This document shows positions 8,258 through 16,130 of a DNA stretch of 64,000 nucleotides, one piece after another. Within the stretch, counting starts at the first letter, position 1, and each line of letters begins with the position of its first letter. A model generated the notes under the pieces. That model had not been told where the DNA came from, did no database searches, and saw nothing but the letters and a program-made list of their open reading frames with translations. The stretch covers positions 124,001 to 188,000 of the forward strand of contig NZ_VIRS01000018.1 in the NCBI RefSeq assembly GCF_006912135.1, read 5' to 3'. The position numbers were made by a program, and so were the translations under genes. Source of the stretch: Cryptosporangium phraense (GTDB lineage: Bacteria > Actinomycetota > Actinomycetes > Mycobacteriales > Cryptosporangiaceae).

Positions 8258-8970
8258 GCACCGACCGCTGGCGCGACCGCGTCGAATCGGCGGACTGGCC
8301 GGCCGTCTCGGACGAGCTCGACGAGTACGGCGGAGCCCTGCTGCCGCAGTTGTTGGCTCCACCGGAGACCGTCGAGCTCCGCGAGCTCTACGACCGGGAC
8401 GAGGTGTTCCGCAGCACGGTCGACATGGGTCGCCACCGCTTCGGCGAGGGTCGGTACCGGTATTTCCGGGCGCCGTACCCGGAGCCGATCGAGCGGCTGA
8501 AGCAGGCGCTCTATCCGCGGTTGCTGCCGATCGCCCGCGACTGGTGGGCGAAGCTCGGCCGGGTCGCACCGTGGCCCGACACGCTCGACGAGTGGCTGCG
8601 GATGTGCCACGACGCTGGGCAGACCAGGTCGACGGCGATCCTGCTGAAGTACGGAGAGAAGGACTGGAACGCGCTGCACCGTGATCTCTACGGTGAGCTG
8701 GTGTTTCCGCTCCAGGTGGTGATCAATTTGAACGAGCCGGGCGTGGATCACACGGGCGGGGAGTTCCTGCTGCTCGAGCAGCGCCCGCGGGCACAGTCCC
8801 GCGGTACGGCGACGTTGCTGCCGCATGGGCACGGTTACGTGTTCACGACCCGGGACCGTCCGGTGAGGTCGGTTCGCGGGTGGTCGGCGGCTCCGGTTCG
8901 GCACGGAGTGTCGGCGATCCGCTCCGGTGAGCGCCACACGCTGGCCCTCGTCTTCCACGATGCGGCGTGA
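8254..8970 (+). CDS. 2OG-Fe(II) oxygenase, DNA-damage associated (PF09859-like)
   Basis: 238 residues. The iron site is visible: His142 and Asp144 in LHRDLYGE, distal His217 in RHGVS and the 2-oxoglutarate Arg227 ten residues on. The motif runs VDMGRHRFGEGRYRYF, YGEKDWNALHRDLYG and HTGGEFLLLEQRPRAQSR fit the family annotated as an oxygenase acting on damaged DNA, often found next to Ada or Ogt genes. It probably removes alkyl lesions by oxidation, in the way AlkB does, but the substrate has not been shown for this protein. ATGA overlap with the upstream gene. Confidence 0.85.
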   Translation: MSTDRWRDRVESADWPAVSDELDEYGGALLPQLLAPPETVELRELYDRDEVFRSTVDMGRHRFGEGRYRYFRAPYPEPIERLKQALYPRLLPIARDWWAKLGRVAPWPDTLDEWLRMCHDAGQTRSTAILLKYGEKDWNALHRDLYGELVFPLQVVINLNEPGVDHTGGEFLLLEQRPRAQSRGTATLLPHGHGYVFTTRDRPVRSVRGWSAAPVRHGVSAIRSGERHTLALVFHDAA

Positions 8971-9235
8971 GGTGTACACGCTCGTCGGGCCGGACGGCCG
9001 CTCTTACCGGTCTGGGGTGAAGGGGGAGTGGGGCGGCTATCGGCGAGGAAAGATCTATGGGCGCCTCGATTGCCCGAGTGCTCTTCGGGCGATAGCTCGC
9101 GGGGGGTACGTGAAATATCGGGTGTTCTTCGCCGACGAAGCCACCGCTTTGGCTGCGGGCTATCGACCGTGCGGCGTCTGCTGCCGAGAGCGACATCATC
9201 GGTGGGGTCAGCGGTCAGCGGAAGGTGGACAGTGA
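8960..9235 (+). CDS. small Ada-like metal-binding protein without acceptor cysteine
   Basis: 91 residues from ATG 8960, overlapping the oxygenase end by 11 bases. It matches the Ada N-terminal zinc domain: GKIYGRLDCPSA, YVKYRVFFADEATALAAGYR and RPCGVC. In Ada the motif is F-C-R-P-S-C, where the first Cys accepts methyl groups from phosphotriesters. Here that position is Gly (YGRLDC), so only three of the four usual Cys ligands align. I infer a structural or sensing role rather than methyl transfer. Last gene of the repair operon. Confidence 0.8.
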   Translation: MRREVYTLVGPDGRSYRSGVKGEWGGYRRGKIYGRLDCPSALRAIARGGYVKYRVFFADEATALAAGYRPCGVCCRERHHRWGQRSAEGGQ

Positions 9236-9362
9236 GTTGGCTGTTGTCGGCGGGATGGCGCCTTCGGCGAGTTCGCCGACCAGGGCCGGTTCAGCGGTGA
9301 TCAGCAGCGTCGGCGGATGCTGTCCGGCCTCGGCTGCCGGTTGGATGGTGATGCTCAGCCCG

Positions 9363-9941
9363 CTAGGGGGCGCCGATCGTGCCGGGCTCTGGGACGTAGG
9401 GCTGGAAGAAGTCGTTGGCCGGTGCGCCCTCCACGGTGAGGACCAGCGCGGGAATCGACATACCGTCTAGCTGCTCTCGGATGATGTCGGCGTGGCCGGC
9501 ATGCCGGGCCATCTCCTCGATCTGGTGCACCAGGTAGTACCGCCAGCGAACCGGCTGCTCGGTGAAGCGTCCGTGCCAGGGCGCGGGCGGCTCGATCGTG
9601 ACCGCATCCGGGTCGGCGGCCGCGAACGCCTCCAGGTACTCGGCCCGGGCCGCGTCGAACTCGGCGATCAGCGCGGTGGTGGTCTCGTCCGGAGCGGGCG
9701 CGAAGCTGGCCAGGTAGGCGTCGAAATCCATCGACGGGGTGCCTCGCAGCCGGGCGGCCGCTCCTCGCATGCCGTGGGCGGCGTGCTTGATCAGGCCCGC
9801 GATCGACAACGAGCTGCGGCAGGGCGTCTCGCGGCTCTGCGCCTCGGTCAGCCCGAAGGCCGAGGCGCGCAGCGCGTCGAGCTGCTGAACGAGATAGCGC
9901 AAGAGACCGGTGATCTCGTCGTGCTCGGCCGGCGCGTACAT
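9363..9941 (-). CDS. DinB-family protein
   Basis: 192 residues with the four-helix DinB fold pattern. The metal-site histidines are HDE near the start (APAEHDEITG), IKHAAHG in the middle, and LVHQIEEMARHAGHADIIRE near the end. Actinobacterial members include mycothiol-dependent enzymes, usually with unknown substrates. It stands alone between convergent and same-strand neighbours. The 9236-9362 gap holds a minus-strand stretch of about 45 codons that reads like the tail of a lost gene but has no start. Confidence 0.88.
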   Translation of the reverse strand: MYAPAEHDEITGLLRYLVQQLDALRASAFGLTEAQSRETPCRSSLSIAGLIKHAAHGMRGAAARLRGTPSMDFDAYLASFAPAPDETTTALIAEFDAARAEYLEAFAAADPDAVTIEPPAPWHGRFTEQPVRWRYYLVHQIEEMARHAGHADIIREQLDGMSIPALVLTVEGAPANDFFQPYVPEPGTIGAP

Positions 9942-9973
9942 CGGCGCCTCCCATCCTGTAGGCCGGGCCGAGC

Positions 9974-10900
9974 CTAGAGGTCGACTACGACTTTTCCGTG
10001 CACGTGCCGTCCGGCCTGGAGTTCGACCGCGGCCCGGATCTCGTCGATCGGGAACGTGGCCGCGATCGGCACCCGGAGCCGGCCGTCCGCGACCAGGCGG
10101 GCGACCTCCTCGAGGGCGCCCGGGGCGGCGTTGGCCCCGTTCGCCGACCTGATCCCGTCGACCTGGCCGGCGATGGTGGTGATGCGCGCGTCAGGCACGC
10201 CGATCTCCCGCGCCGTCCGGACGGTGTCCGTCCCGAAGAGGTCGATCGCCGCGGTGACGCCGAGGGTGCGCACGCGCTCGGCCAGGCCGTCGCCGTAGGC
10301 GACCGGCTCCGCTCCGAGGGAGCGGAGGGCCTCGGCCGACGTCGCCGATCCGGTCCCGATCACCCGCGCTCCGGCCAGACGGGCGAGCTGGACGGTGAAG
10401 ACGCCGACCCCGCCGCCCGCACCACCGATCAGGACCGTGTCGCCGGGGCCGGGCTCGACGACGGCCAGGGCGGCGGCGGCCGTGGATCCGGCGATGGCCA
10501 GCGTGGCGGCCGTGCGGTCGTCGACGCCGTCGGGCGTGTGGTGCACGGCGCTGCCCGTAGCGATCGTCGCGGCCAGGTCCAGGACGACGTGGTCGGCGAT
10601 CGCGCGGGAGACGGCGCCGCCGAACACCCGGTCGCCGACCGCGAACCCGGTCGCGCCGTCGCCGACCTGGTCGACGACCCCGGCGTAGTCGGTTCCGAAC
10701 CCGGACGGCAGGCTCAGGCCGAACCGGGCCGCGGTCTCGTCGTCGGAGGTCATGAACCAGTCCATCGGGTTCAGCCCGGCCGCGGTGACCCGCACCCGGA
10801 TCTGCCCCGGGCCGGCCTCCGGCGCCGGAACCTCGCGGACTCCCAGGACCTCGGGACCGCCGAACGACTCCAGGAGGACCGCCCTGCTCTGCGTGCTCAT
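9974..10900 (-). CDS. NADP-dependent MDR oxidoreductase, TetR-controlled
   Basis: 308 residues from ATG 10900, with AGGGAGC upstream. It is a zinc-independent quinone-oxidoreductase-like protein: N-terminal GroES-like fold (AAGLNPMDWF, GDRVFGG), then the NADPH-binding GGAGGGVGVFTVQLARLAGA and a C-terminal substrate region ending HGKVVVDL. It is divergent from a TetR gene, with a 20-bp dyad between them, so it is the likely target of that regulator. A role in reducing quinones or electrophiles is inferred from the family. Confidence 0.9.
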   Translation of the reverse strand: MSTQSRAVLLESFGGPEVLGVREVPAPEAGPGQIRVRVTAAGLNPMDWFMTSDDETAARFGLSLPSGFGTDYAGVVDQVGDGATGFAVGDRVFGGAVSRAIADHVVLDLAATIATGSAVHHTPDGVDDRTAATLAIAGSTAAAALAVVEPGPGDTVLIGGAGGGVGVFTVQLARLAGARVIGTGSATSAEALRSLGAEPVAYGDGLAERVRTLGVTAAIDLFGTDTVRTAREIGVPDARITTIAGQVDGIRSANGANAAPGALEEVARLVADGRLRVPIAATFPIDEIRAAVELQAGRHVHGKVVVDL

Positions 10901-10910
10901 GCTGCTCCCT

Positions 10911-10962
10911 AAACGGACTATGATCCGTTTAGACGCTAACACAACCGGAGCGTGATCCGTTT
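10911..10962. promoter_or_regulatory. TetR operator in divergent promoter
   Basis: A dyad with arms AAACGGA and TCCGTTT spans 10911-10930, 10 bp upstream of the oxidoreductase ATG. A second half-site copy (TGATCCGTTT) recurs 32 bp away at 10953-10962, ending on the first base of the TTG start codon of the TetR gene. Overlap with both gene starts fits mutual repression by the TetR protein. Confidence 0.75.
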
Positions 10963-11534
10963 TGACTGACCCCGACGCCCGCGTGCTGCGCGCGGACGCG
11001 AGCCGGAACCGTGACGAGCTGCTGAAAGTCGCGACTCGGGTGTTCGTGTCGGCCGACTCCCCACCGTCGATGCGGGCGATCGCCCGGGAAGCCGGCGTCG
11101 GCATCGCCACGCTCTACCGGCACTTTCCGACGCGCGAGGCGCTGGTCGACGCGGTCTATCGCGACCAGGTCGAGCGGCTCACGGCCGGCGCTCGCGGGCT
11201 GCGCGCCGAGCTCCCGCCGGCGGAGGCGCTGCGGCGCTGGATGGACCTGTTCGGCGAGTGGATCGCGACCAAGAACGGCATGCTCGACACGCTGCTCGCG
11301 ATGATCGAGTCGGGCGAGATCGCCCACGTCCGGACGCAGACCGAACTGCTCGCGGCCATCGACGGCCTCCTCGACGCGGGCCGCGCGACCGGCGAGTTCC
11401 GCACCGACGTCAGCGCGGAGGACGTGGCGGCCGGGCTCATCGGCATCTTCACTGTGTCCTGCTCGTCCGGGAGCGACGGCCGGACGGATCGCCTGCTGAA
11501 CGTCTTTCTGGACGGCCTGCGGCACAGGGCCTAG
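10962..11534 (+). CDS. TetR-family regulator
   Basis: 190 residues from a TTG at 10962, with GGAG 11 bases upstream; the protein begins TDPDARVLRADASRNRD. The helix-turn-helix is PPSMRAIAREAGVGIATLYR. The C-terminal domain resembles the tetracycline-repressor-like SCO1402/YcdC group (WIATKNGMLDTLLAMIESGE). It is divergent from the MDR oxidoreductase, and the shared dyad lies at both starts, so it probably represses both. Its 3' end overlaps the convergent MarR gene by 4 bases. Confidence 0.9.
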   Translation: MTDPDARVLRADASRNRDELLKVATRVFVSADSPPSMRAIAREAGVGIATLYRHFPTREALVDAVYRDQVERLTAGARGLRAELPPAEALRRWMDLFGEWIATKNGMLDTLLAMIESGEIAHVRTQTELLAAIDGLLDAGRATGEFRTDVSAEDVAAGLIGIFTVSCSSGSDGRTDRLLNVFLDGLRHRA

Positions 11535-11953
11535 GTGAGGAGCGCGTCCCGGCACGCGGTGAGGAGCGCGTGCAGCCGGGCGGTGTCGGCTCGGGTGAGG
11601 TCGCCGGTCATGCGGTTCGCCACCGACGAGACGCGGCTGCGGGCGTCGTCGAGAAGTGCGACCGCGGGAGCGGTGAGGACGGTGGCCCGCTCACGCCGGG
11701 GGCCCGGGTCGTCGGAGCGCGTGATCAGCCCGCGCTTCTCGAGGCCCTGCAGGACGATGTTCGTCGACTGGCGGGACACGAAGACCCGGCGGGCGAGCTC
11801 CGAGCCGGTGATGCCGGGGGTGTCGTGCAGGGCCTGCAGGCAGGCGTACTGCGGCACGGTCAGCCCGAGCGGACGGAGCACCTCGTCCATCCGCTGATGC
11901 AGGACCGCCTGCGTCTCCTTGATCAGCACGCCCAGTTCTTCGTTCGCCGTCAT
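11531..11953 (-). CDS. MarR-family regulator
   Basis: 140 residues with the winged helix ITGSELARRVFVSRQSTNIV followed by LEKRGLITRSDDPGPRRERA, the wing with its DxRxxR-like basic tip. It is divergent from a glyoxalase-fold gene. Two dyads built on TGTCA/TGACA fill the 64-bp gap, one of them overlapping this gene's own start codon. It therefore looks autoregulated and probably also controls the VOC gene. The ligand is unknown. Confidence 0.9.
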   Translation of the reverse strand: MTANEELGVLIKETQAVLHQRMDEVLRPLGLTVPQYACLQALHDTPGITGSELARRVFVSRQSTNIVLQGLEKRGLITRSDDPGPRRERATVLTAPAVALLDDARSRVSSVANRMTGDLTRADTARLHALLTACRDALLT

Positions 11954-12000
11954 GTCAACAGTTTGACACTTCGTTCGTTGAGTGTCAGTATATTGACACT
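11953..12000. promoter_or_regulatory. paired MarR operators
   Basis: Site 1, 11953-11968: TGTCAA and TTGACA arms with a 4-bp centre, overlapping the marR start codon. Site 2, 11981-12000: AGTGTCA and TGACACT arms with a 6-bp centre, 17 bp upstream of the VOC start. The shared core TGTCA/TGACA points to one regulator for both genes. Confidence 0.75.
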
Positions 12001-12017
12001 TAACCAGGGAGGTTCCG

Positions 12018-12386
12018 ATGACGACGACCGGACCCGACTTCGTGTCGTTCCAGGTGCGTGACCGCGAGGCGGCCGCGCGGTTCTACGAGGAGGTCGTGGG
12101 GCTGACGCGGCTCCCGGCCCCGAACCCGCACGCGGTGGCGTTCTCGGCCGGGAATGGGTCGTTCGCGGTGCGCGATCCGCTGCCGGGGGTGGACCTCGAC
12201 GCGATCGGCTCGCTCGGCTCGGGCGTCGGCGTGTGGTTCCACAACGAGGACGCCGCCGGCTTGCACGCCCGCCTCGTCGAGCAGGGGGTACCGATCGTGC
12301 TCGACCTGTTCGAGGGGCCGTTCGGCGACACGTTCGCCTTCCGTGACCTCGACGGTTACGTCGTCACGATCCACTCGAAGGCGTAA
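12018..12386 (+). CDS. VOC-superfamily (glyoxalase-like) protein
   Basis: 122 residues in the betaalphabetabetabeta pattern of glyoxalase/bleomycin-resistance proteins: DFVSFQVRDREAAARFYEEV at the start and FRDLDGYVVTIHSKA at the end. GGGAGG precedes the ATG. It is divergent from a MarR regulator, with two dyads between them, which fits an inducible role against a small toxic molecule. The substrate cannot be told. Confidence 0.88.
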   Translation: MTTTGPDFVSFQVRDREAAARFYEEVVGLTRLPAPNPHAVAFSAGNGSFAVRDPLPGVDLDAIGSLGSGVGVWFHNEDAAGLHARLVEQGVPIVLDLFEGPFGDTFAFRDLDGYVVTIHSKA

Positions 12387-12642
12387 CCCCGGCCGGTTCG
12401 CGACGCCGGAGCAGCTCCGGCGTCGAGATCGACCACTGCTTGACCTGGCCCCACTCGATCCGGACGGCGGGGCGTTCGTCGTCGAGGCACCGGTGGTACT
12501 TCGGCGACCGGCGGCCGAAGTCGGCCTCGATCTTGGCCCGGAGTTCGTCTTCACTGCGGCCGAACATCCGGATCGGGTAGGTCGCCTCGTCGATCGTGAG
12601 GCCGAAGCCGTATTCCGCGGGGGTGCGCAAGCCTGTAGCCAT
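12364..12642 (-). CDS. small hypothetical protein
   Basis: 92 residues from ATG 12642 (an in-frame ATG at 12654 is possible). Sequence features: AEYGFGLTIDEATYPIRMFG, EDELRAKIEADFGRR and RIEWGQVKQWS. No family recognised. Its 3' end overlaps the VOC gene tail by 23 bases on the opposite strand. Coding character is good, but the function is unknown. Confidence 0.6.
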   Translation of the reverse strand: MATGLRTPAEYGFGLTIDEATYPIRMFGRSEDELRAKIEADFGRRSPKYHRCLDDERPAVRIEWGQVKQWSISTPELLRRREPAGVTPSSGS

Positions 12643-12715
12643 GCCCAGCAGCATACGTACAGGCGTTCGATAAAGTCGAGACTGGCGAGACAGAAATCGA
12701 CCAGATGTTCGATGG

Positions 12716-13564
12716 TCAGATTGCCGGGGCCGTCCAGCTGGCGAGCATGTTAAGGCCGTCATGGCTCGGCGAGCCCGGCTCGGCGCTGTAGGCGGTCAAC
12801 GTGAGACCCGGGTCCGCGGGCAGCGGCATCGCCTCGAACGCGAGGTCCAGGCGCCCGACCACCGGGTGCTGGAAATGCTTGACGCCGGTGTGGTGCAGGC
12901 GGACGTTGTGGGCGGCCCAGCGGGTGCGGAAGTCTTCGCTGCGGGTGGCCAGCTCACCGACCAGGTCGGTGAGGGCCTTGTCGTAGGGGTCCCGCCCGGC
13001 TTCGGTCCGCAGTAGGGCGACGGTCGTGTGCGCGGCCGCGTCCCAGTCCGGGTAGAGCTCCTCGGCCCGCGGGTCCAGGTAACAGAACCGGGCCAGGTTG
13101 ACCGGCCGGGCCGGGGAGTCGAAGGCCGGCGCGTAGAGCGCCTGGCCCAGCCGGTTCACGGCCAGGATGTCGAGGCGGCCGTTGCGGACGAACGCCGGGG
13201 CCTCGGTCATCGCGTCGAGGAGGCTCTGCACGCCGGGGCGGATCGGCTGCTTGGACGTCCGGCGGCGGACCCGCGGGCCGGTGTTGGCGGCGCGGGCGAG
13301 GTCGTGCAGGTGCGCCCGCTCGGCGTCGTCGAGCTGGAGGGCCCGGGCGATGGCGTCCAGGACGCTGTCGGAGACGCCGGACAGGTTGCCGCGCTCGAGC
13401 CGGACGTAGTAGTCGGGACTGACGCCGGCCAGCAGTGCCACCTCGGCCCGCCGGAGACCGGCGACCCGTCGGGTGCCGCCGAACGTAGGCAGGCCGGCCT
13501 GTTCCGGGGTGATCCTGGCCCGCCGGGAGGCCAGGAACTCACGGGCGGCTTCCCTGGTGTCCAT
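12716..13564 (-). CDS. XRE regulator with MmyB-like ligand-binding domain
   Basis: 282 residues. The N-terminal XRE helix-turn-helix is RRAEVALLAGVSPDYYVRLE; the C-terminal MmyB-like PAS-type domain covers about 105-270 (ILAVNRLGQALYAPAF, NLARFCYLDPRAEELYPDWD). It is divergent from a zinc alcohol dehydrogenase gene with a dyad between the two, so it probably regulates that enzyme. A close paralogue lies at 15259 on the other side of the same two-gene unit. Confidence 0.9.
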   Translation of the reverse strand: MDTREAAREFLASRRARITPEQAGLPTFGGTRRVAGLRRAEVALLAGVSPDYYVRLERGNLSGVSDSVLDAIARALQLDDAERAHLHDLARAANTGPRVRRRTSKQPIRPGVQSLLDAMTEAPAFVRNGRLDILAVNRLGQALYAPAFDSPARPVNLARFCYLDPRAEELYPDWDAAAHTTVALLRTEAGRDPYDKALTDLVGELATRSEDFRTRWAAHNVRLHHTGVKHFQHPVVGRLDLAFEAMPLPADPGLTLTAYSAEPGSPSHDGLNMLASWTAPAI

Positions 13565-13599
13565 GGCTCCACGCTACGACGCCGAGGGGTTCTGTCATT

Positions 13600-13614
13600 A
13601 CCACCCACGGTGGT
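13600..13614. promoter_or_regulatory. candidate operator of XRE/MmyB regulator
   Basis: A perfect dyad with arms ACCACC and GGTGGT and a 3-bp centre, midway between the divergent XRE gene (start 13564) and the alcohol dehydrogenase gene (start 13653). Its position suits control of both promoters. Confidence 0.55.
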
Positions 13615-13652
13615 CCCTCCCAGCGGTCCGGCGACCGGCGTTCTCTGGGGGC

Positions 13653-14678
13653 ATGCGAGGAGTCATTCTGAACGGGCCCGGCGACGTCCGGGTCGAGGAC
13701 CGGCCCGATCCGACGATCGAGCAGCCGACCGACGCGATCATCCGGGTCGTCGCGACCTGTGTGTGCGGGTCCGACCTGTGGCCGTTCCGGGGCGTCGACG
13801 CGTCCGGCGGGCCGGCGCCGATGGGCCACGAGTACGTCGGCATCGTCGAGGAGGTCGGGTCCGCGGTCGAGAGCACCCGGCTCGGTCAGTTCGTCGTCGG
13901 GTCGTTCTTCGCGTCCGACAACACCTGCCCGATCTGCCGGGCCGGCTACCAGTCGCACTGCGTGCACCGCGAGCCGGTCGGGGCGATCGGTGCCCAGGCC
14001 GAGTACCTCCGGGTCCCGCTCGCCGACGGCACCCTCGTCGCGACCCCGGAGATGCCGGACGAGGACCTGGTGCCCAGCCTGCTGGCCGCCTCCGACGTGC
14101 TCGGCACCGGCTGGTTCGCCGCCGACGCGGCCCAGGCCGGACCGGGCAAGACGGTCGTGGTCGTCGGCGACGGCGCGGTCGGTCTGCTCGGCGTGCTCGC
14201 GGCCAGACACAAAGGCGCCGAACGCATCATCGCGATGAGCCGCCACGCCGACCGGCAGAAACTCGCCCTGGAGTTCGGGGCCACCGACATCGTCACCGAG
14301 CGCGGCGACGAGGGCGTGGCCCGGGTCAAGGAGCTGACCGACTCACTCGGCGCGCACTCGACGATCGAGGCCGTCGGCACCCAGGAGTCGATGATGCAGG
14401 CCATCCACTCGACCCGGGCCGGTGGTCACGTCGGCTTCGTCGGCGTCTCCCACGACGTCCGGATCGAAGGAACGCCGTTGTTCTTCTCCGGCGTGCACCT
14501 GCACGGCGGACCGGCACCGGTCCGGCGGTTCCTGCCCGAGCTGATCGGCCTGATCGTCGATCGGAAGATCGACCCGGGGAAGGTCTTCGACCTCAGGCTG
14601 CCGCTCGACGAGGCGGCCGAGGGCTACCGGGCGATGGACGAACGCCGAGCCGTCAAGACGCTCCTGGAGCTGTCGTGA
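13653..14678 (+). CDS. zinc-dependent alcohol dehydrogenase
   Basis: 341 residues of the MDR family with both zinc sites visible: catalytic Cys in CVCGSD and the GHEYVG motif, and the structural-zinc Cys cluster in SDNTCPICRAGYQSHC. The NAD(P)-binding turn is VVGDGAVGLLGVLAA. It oxidises alcohols or reduces aldehydes in the cytoplasm. GTGA overlap couples it to the carboxymuconolactone-decarboxylase-like gene. A divergent MmyB-type regulator and a dyad lie upstream. Confidence 0.92.
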   Translation: MRGVILNGPGDVRVEDRPDPTIEQPTDAIIRVVATCVCGSDLWPFRGVDASGGPAPMGHEYVGIVEEVGSAVESTRLGQFVVGSFFASDNTCPICRAGYQSHCVHREPVGAIGAQAEYLRVPLADGTLVATPEMPDEDLVPSLLAASDVLGTGWFAADAAQAGPGKTVVVVGDGAVGLLGVLAARHKGAERIIAMSRHADRQKLALEFGATDIVTERGDEGVARVKELTDSLGAHSTIEAVGTQESMMQAIHSTRAGGHVGFVGVSHDVRIEGTPLFFSGVHLHGGPAPVRRFLPELIGLIVDRKIDPGKVFDLRLPLDEAAEGYRAMDERRAVKTLLELS

Positions 14679-15214
14679 CGCCGAATCCGATCGCGCCGAT
14701 CGCGAGGTTCGCCGCTCAGGGAAAGATGCCCGAGCTGCGCCGGGCGCTGAACGACGGGCTGGACGCGGGCCTCTCGATCAACCAGATCAAGGAGGTCCTC
14801 GTCCAGCTGTACGCCTACGCCGGGTTTCCGCGCAGCCTCAACGCGCTCGGCGCGTTCATGACGGTCCTCGACGAGCGGAAGAACGCCGGGATCGAGGACG
14901 AGGCCGGCGAGGAACCCGGTCCGGTGCCCGCGGACAGCCTCGCGGCCGGCACCCGGAACCAGACCCGGCTCACCGGCGCACCGGTGACCGGGGCGCTGTT
15001 CGAGTTCGCCCCGGCCATCGATCACTTCCTCAAGGCGCACCTGTTCGGCGACATCTTCGGCCGGGACAACCTCGACTGGCGGAGCCGGGAGATCGCCACG
15101 ATCGCCGCCCTGGCCGGCCTCGACGGGCTCGACTCACAGCTGGCCTCGCACCTGGCGATCGGCCGCAACATCGGTCTCTCCGAGGACGAGTTGCGGGACG
15201 CCGCTGCGGGGTAA
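14675..15214 (+). CDS. carboxymuconolactone decarboxylase-family protein
   Basis: 179 residues from GTG 14675, overlapping the dehydrogenase stop. Two CMD-like repeats: INQIKEVLVQLYAYAGFPRS and EIATIAALAGLDGLDSQLAS followed by HLAIGRNIGLSEDEL. The CxxC pair of AhpD-type peroxidase members is absent, so a redox function is unlikely. Cotranscribed with the alcohol dehydrogenase. Role unknown. Confidence 0.88.
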   Translation: MTPNPIAPIARFAAQGKMPELRRALNDGLDAGLSINQIKEVLVQLYAYAGFPRSLNALGAFMTVLDERKNAGIEDEAGEEPGPVPADSLAAGTRNQTRLTGAPVTGALFEFAPAIDHFLKAHLFGDIFGRDNLDWRSREIATIAALAGLDGLDSQLASHLAIGRNIGLSEDELRDAAAG

Positions 15215-15258
15215 TGGCAGACCCTCCCTCATCCACGCACGCGACCTACGGTGGAGAT

Positions 15259-16128
15259 ATGGGCCAGATCGACCACCGCGCCGAGATCCGCGAGTTCCTC
15301 TCCTCGCGGCGGGCGCGTATCACGCCGGAGCAGGCCGGGCTGCCCGCGTACGGCGGCCACCGGCGCGTCAAGGGGCTGCGCCGGGAGGAGGTCGCGCTGC
15401 TCGCCGGCGTCTCGATCGATTACTACGTCCGGATGGAGCGGGGCAACCTCGGCGGCGCCTCGGAGAGCGTGCTCGACGCGGTGGCTCAGGCCCTTCGGTT
15501 GGACGAGGCCGAGCGGGAGCACCTGTTCGCGCTGGCCCGCGCGGCGGGCCCCGCTCCGCGGGTCCGGCGGACTCCGCCGAGCAGCGTCCGGCCGGCCATC
15601 CAGCAGGTGCTCGACGCCATGTCCGACGCGCCTGCCTGGGTCCGCAACGCGCGCCACGAGATCCTGGCCATGAACCGGCTCGGGCGGGCGCTCTACGCGC
15701 CGGTGCTCGCCGACCCCCGGCGTCCGGCGAACACGACCCGATTCCTCTACCTCGACCCGGCCGCCCGGGAGTTCTTCGTCGACTGGGACCGGATCGCCAA
15801 CGATTCCGCGGCCACGCTGCGGCTGGAGGCCGGCCGCAATCCGCACGATCGGGCCCTGATCGAGCTGATCGGGGAGCTCTCCACCCGGAGCGAGGTGTTC
15901 CGCCAGCGCTGGGCCTCGCACGACGTCCGGTTCCACCGCAGCGGCCAGAAGCGGCTGCGCCACCCGGTCGTCGGGCCGCTCGAGCTCGACTACGAGTCGA
16001 TGCTGCTGCCGTCCGAGCCCGGCCTCACCCTCAACGTCTACACCGCCGCCGCCGGCACTCCGACCGCCGACGGCCTGAAGATGCTCGCCTCCTGGGCGGC
16101 CACCCAGGATCTAGCAGAAACGAAGTGA
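15259..16128 (+). CDS. XRE regulator with MmyB-like ligand-binding domain
   Basis: 289 residues from ATG 15259 (GTGGAG just upstream). The helix-turn-helix is LRREEVALLAGVSIDYYVRM and the MmyB-like domain follows (EILAMNRLGRALYAPVLADP, RFLYLDPAAREFFVDWDRIA). It resembles the regulator at 12716 along its whole length. The stop overlaps a GTG just before the aldo/keto reductase gene, so it probably belongs to the same transcript as the two reductases and may control them. Confidence 0.9.
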   Translation: MGQIDHRAEIREFLSSRRARITPEQAGLPAYGGHRRVKGLRREEVALLAGVSIDYYVRMERGNLGGASESVLDAVAQALRLDEAEREHLFALARAAGPAPRVRRTPPSSVRPAIQQVLDAMSDAPAWVRNARHEILAMNRLGRALYAPVLADPRRPANTTRFLYLDPAAREFFVDWDRIANDSAATLRLEAGRNPHDRALIELIGELSTRSEVFRQRWASHDVRFHRSGQKRLRHPVVGPLELDYESMLLPSEPGLTLNVYTAAAGTPTADGLKMLASWAATQDLAETK

Positions 16129-16130
16129 CC

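Noticed and set aside
9215-9362. Minus-strand frame of about 45 codons that looks like the tail of a lost gene (ITIQPAAEAGQHPPTLLITA).
   Set aside because: No start codon, no family and too short; could be ordinary high-GC open frame.
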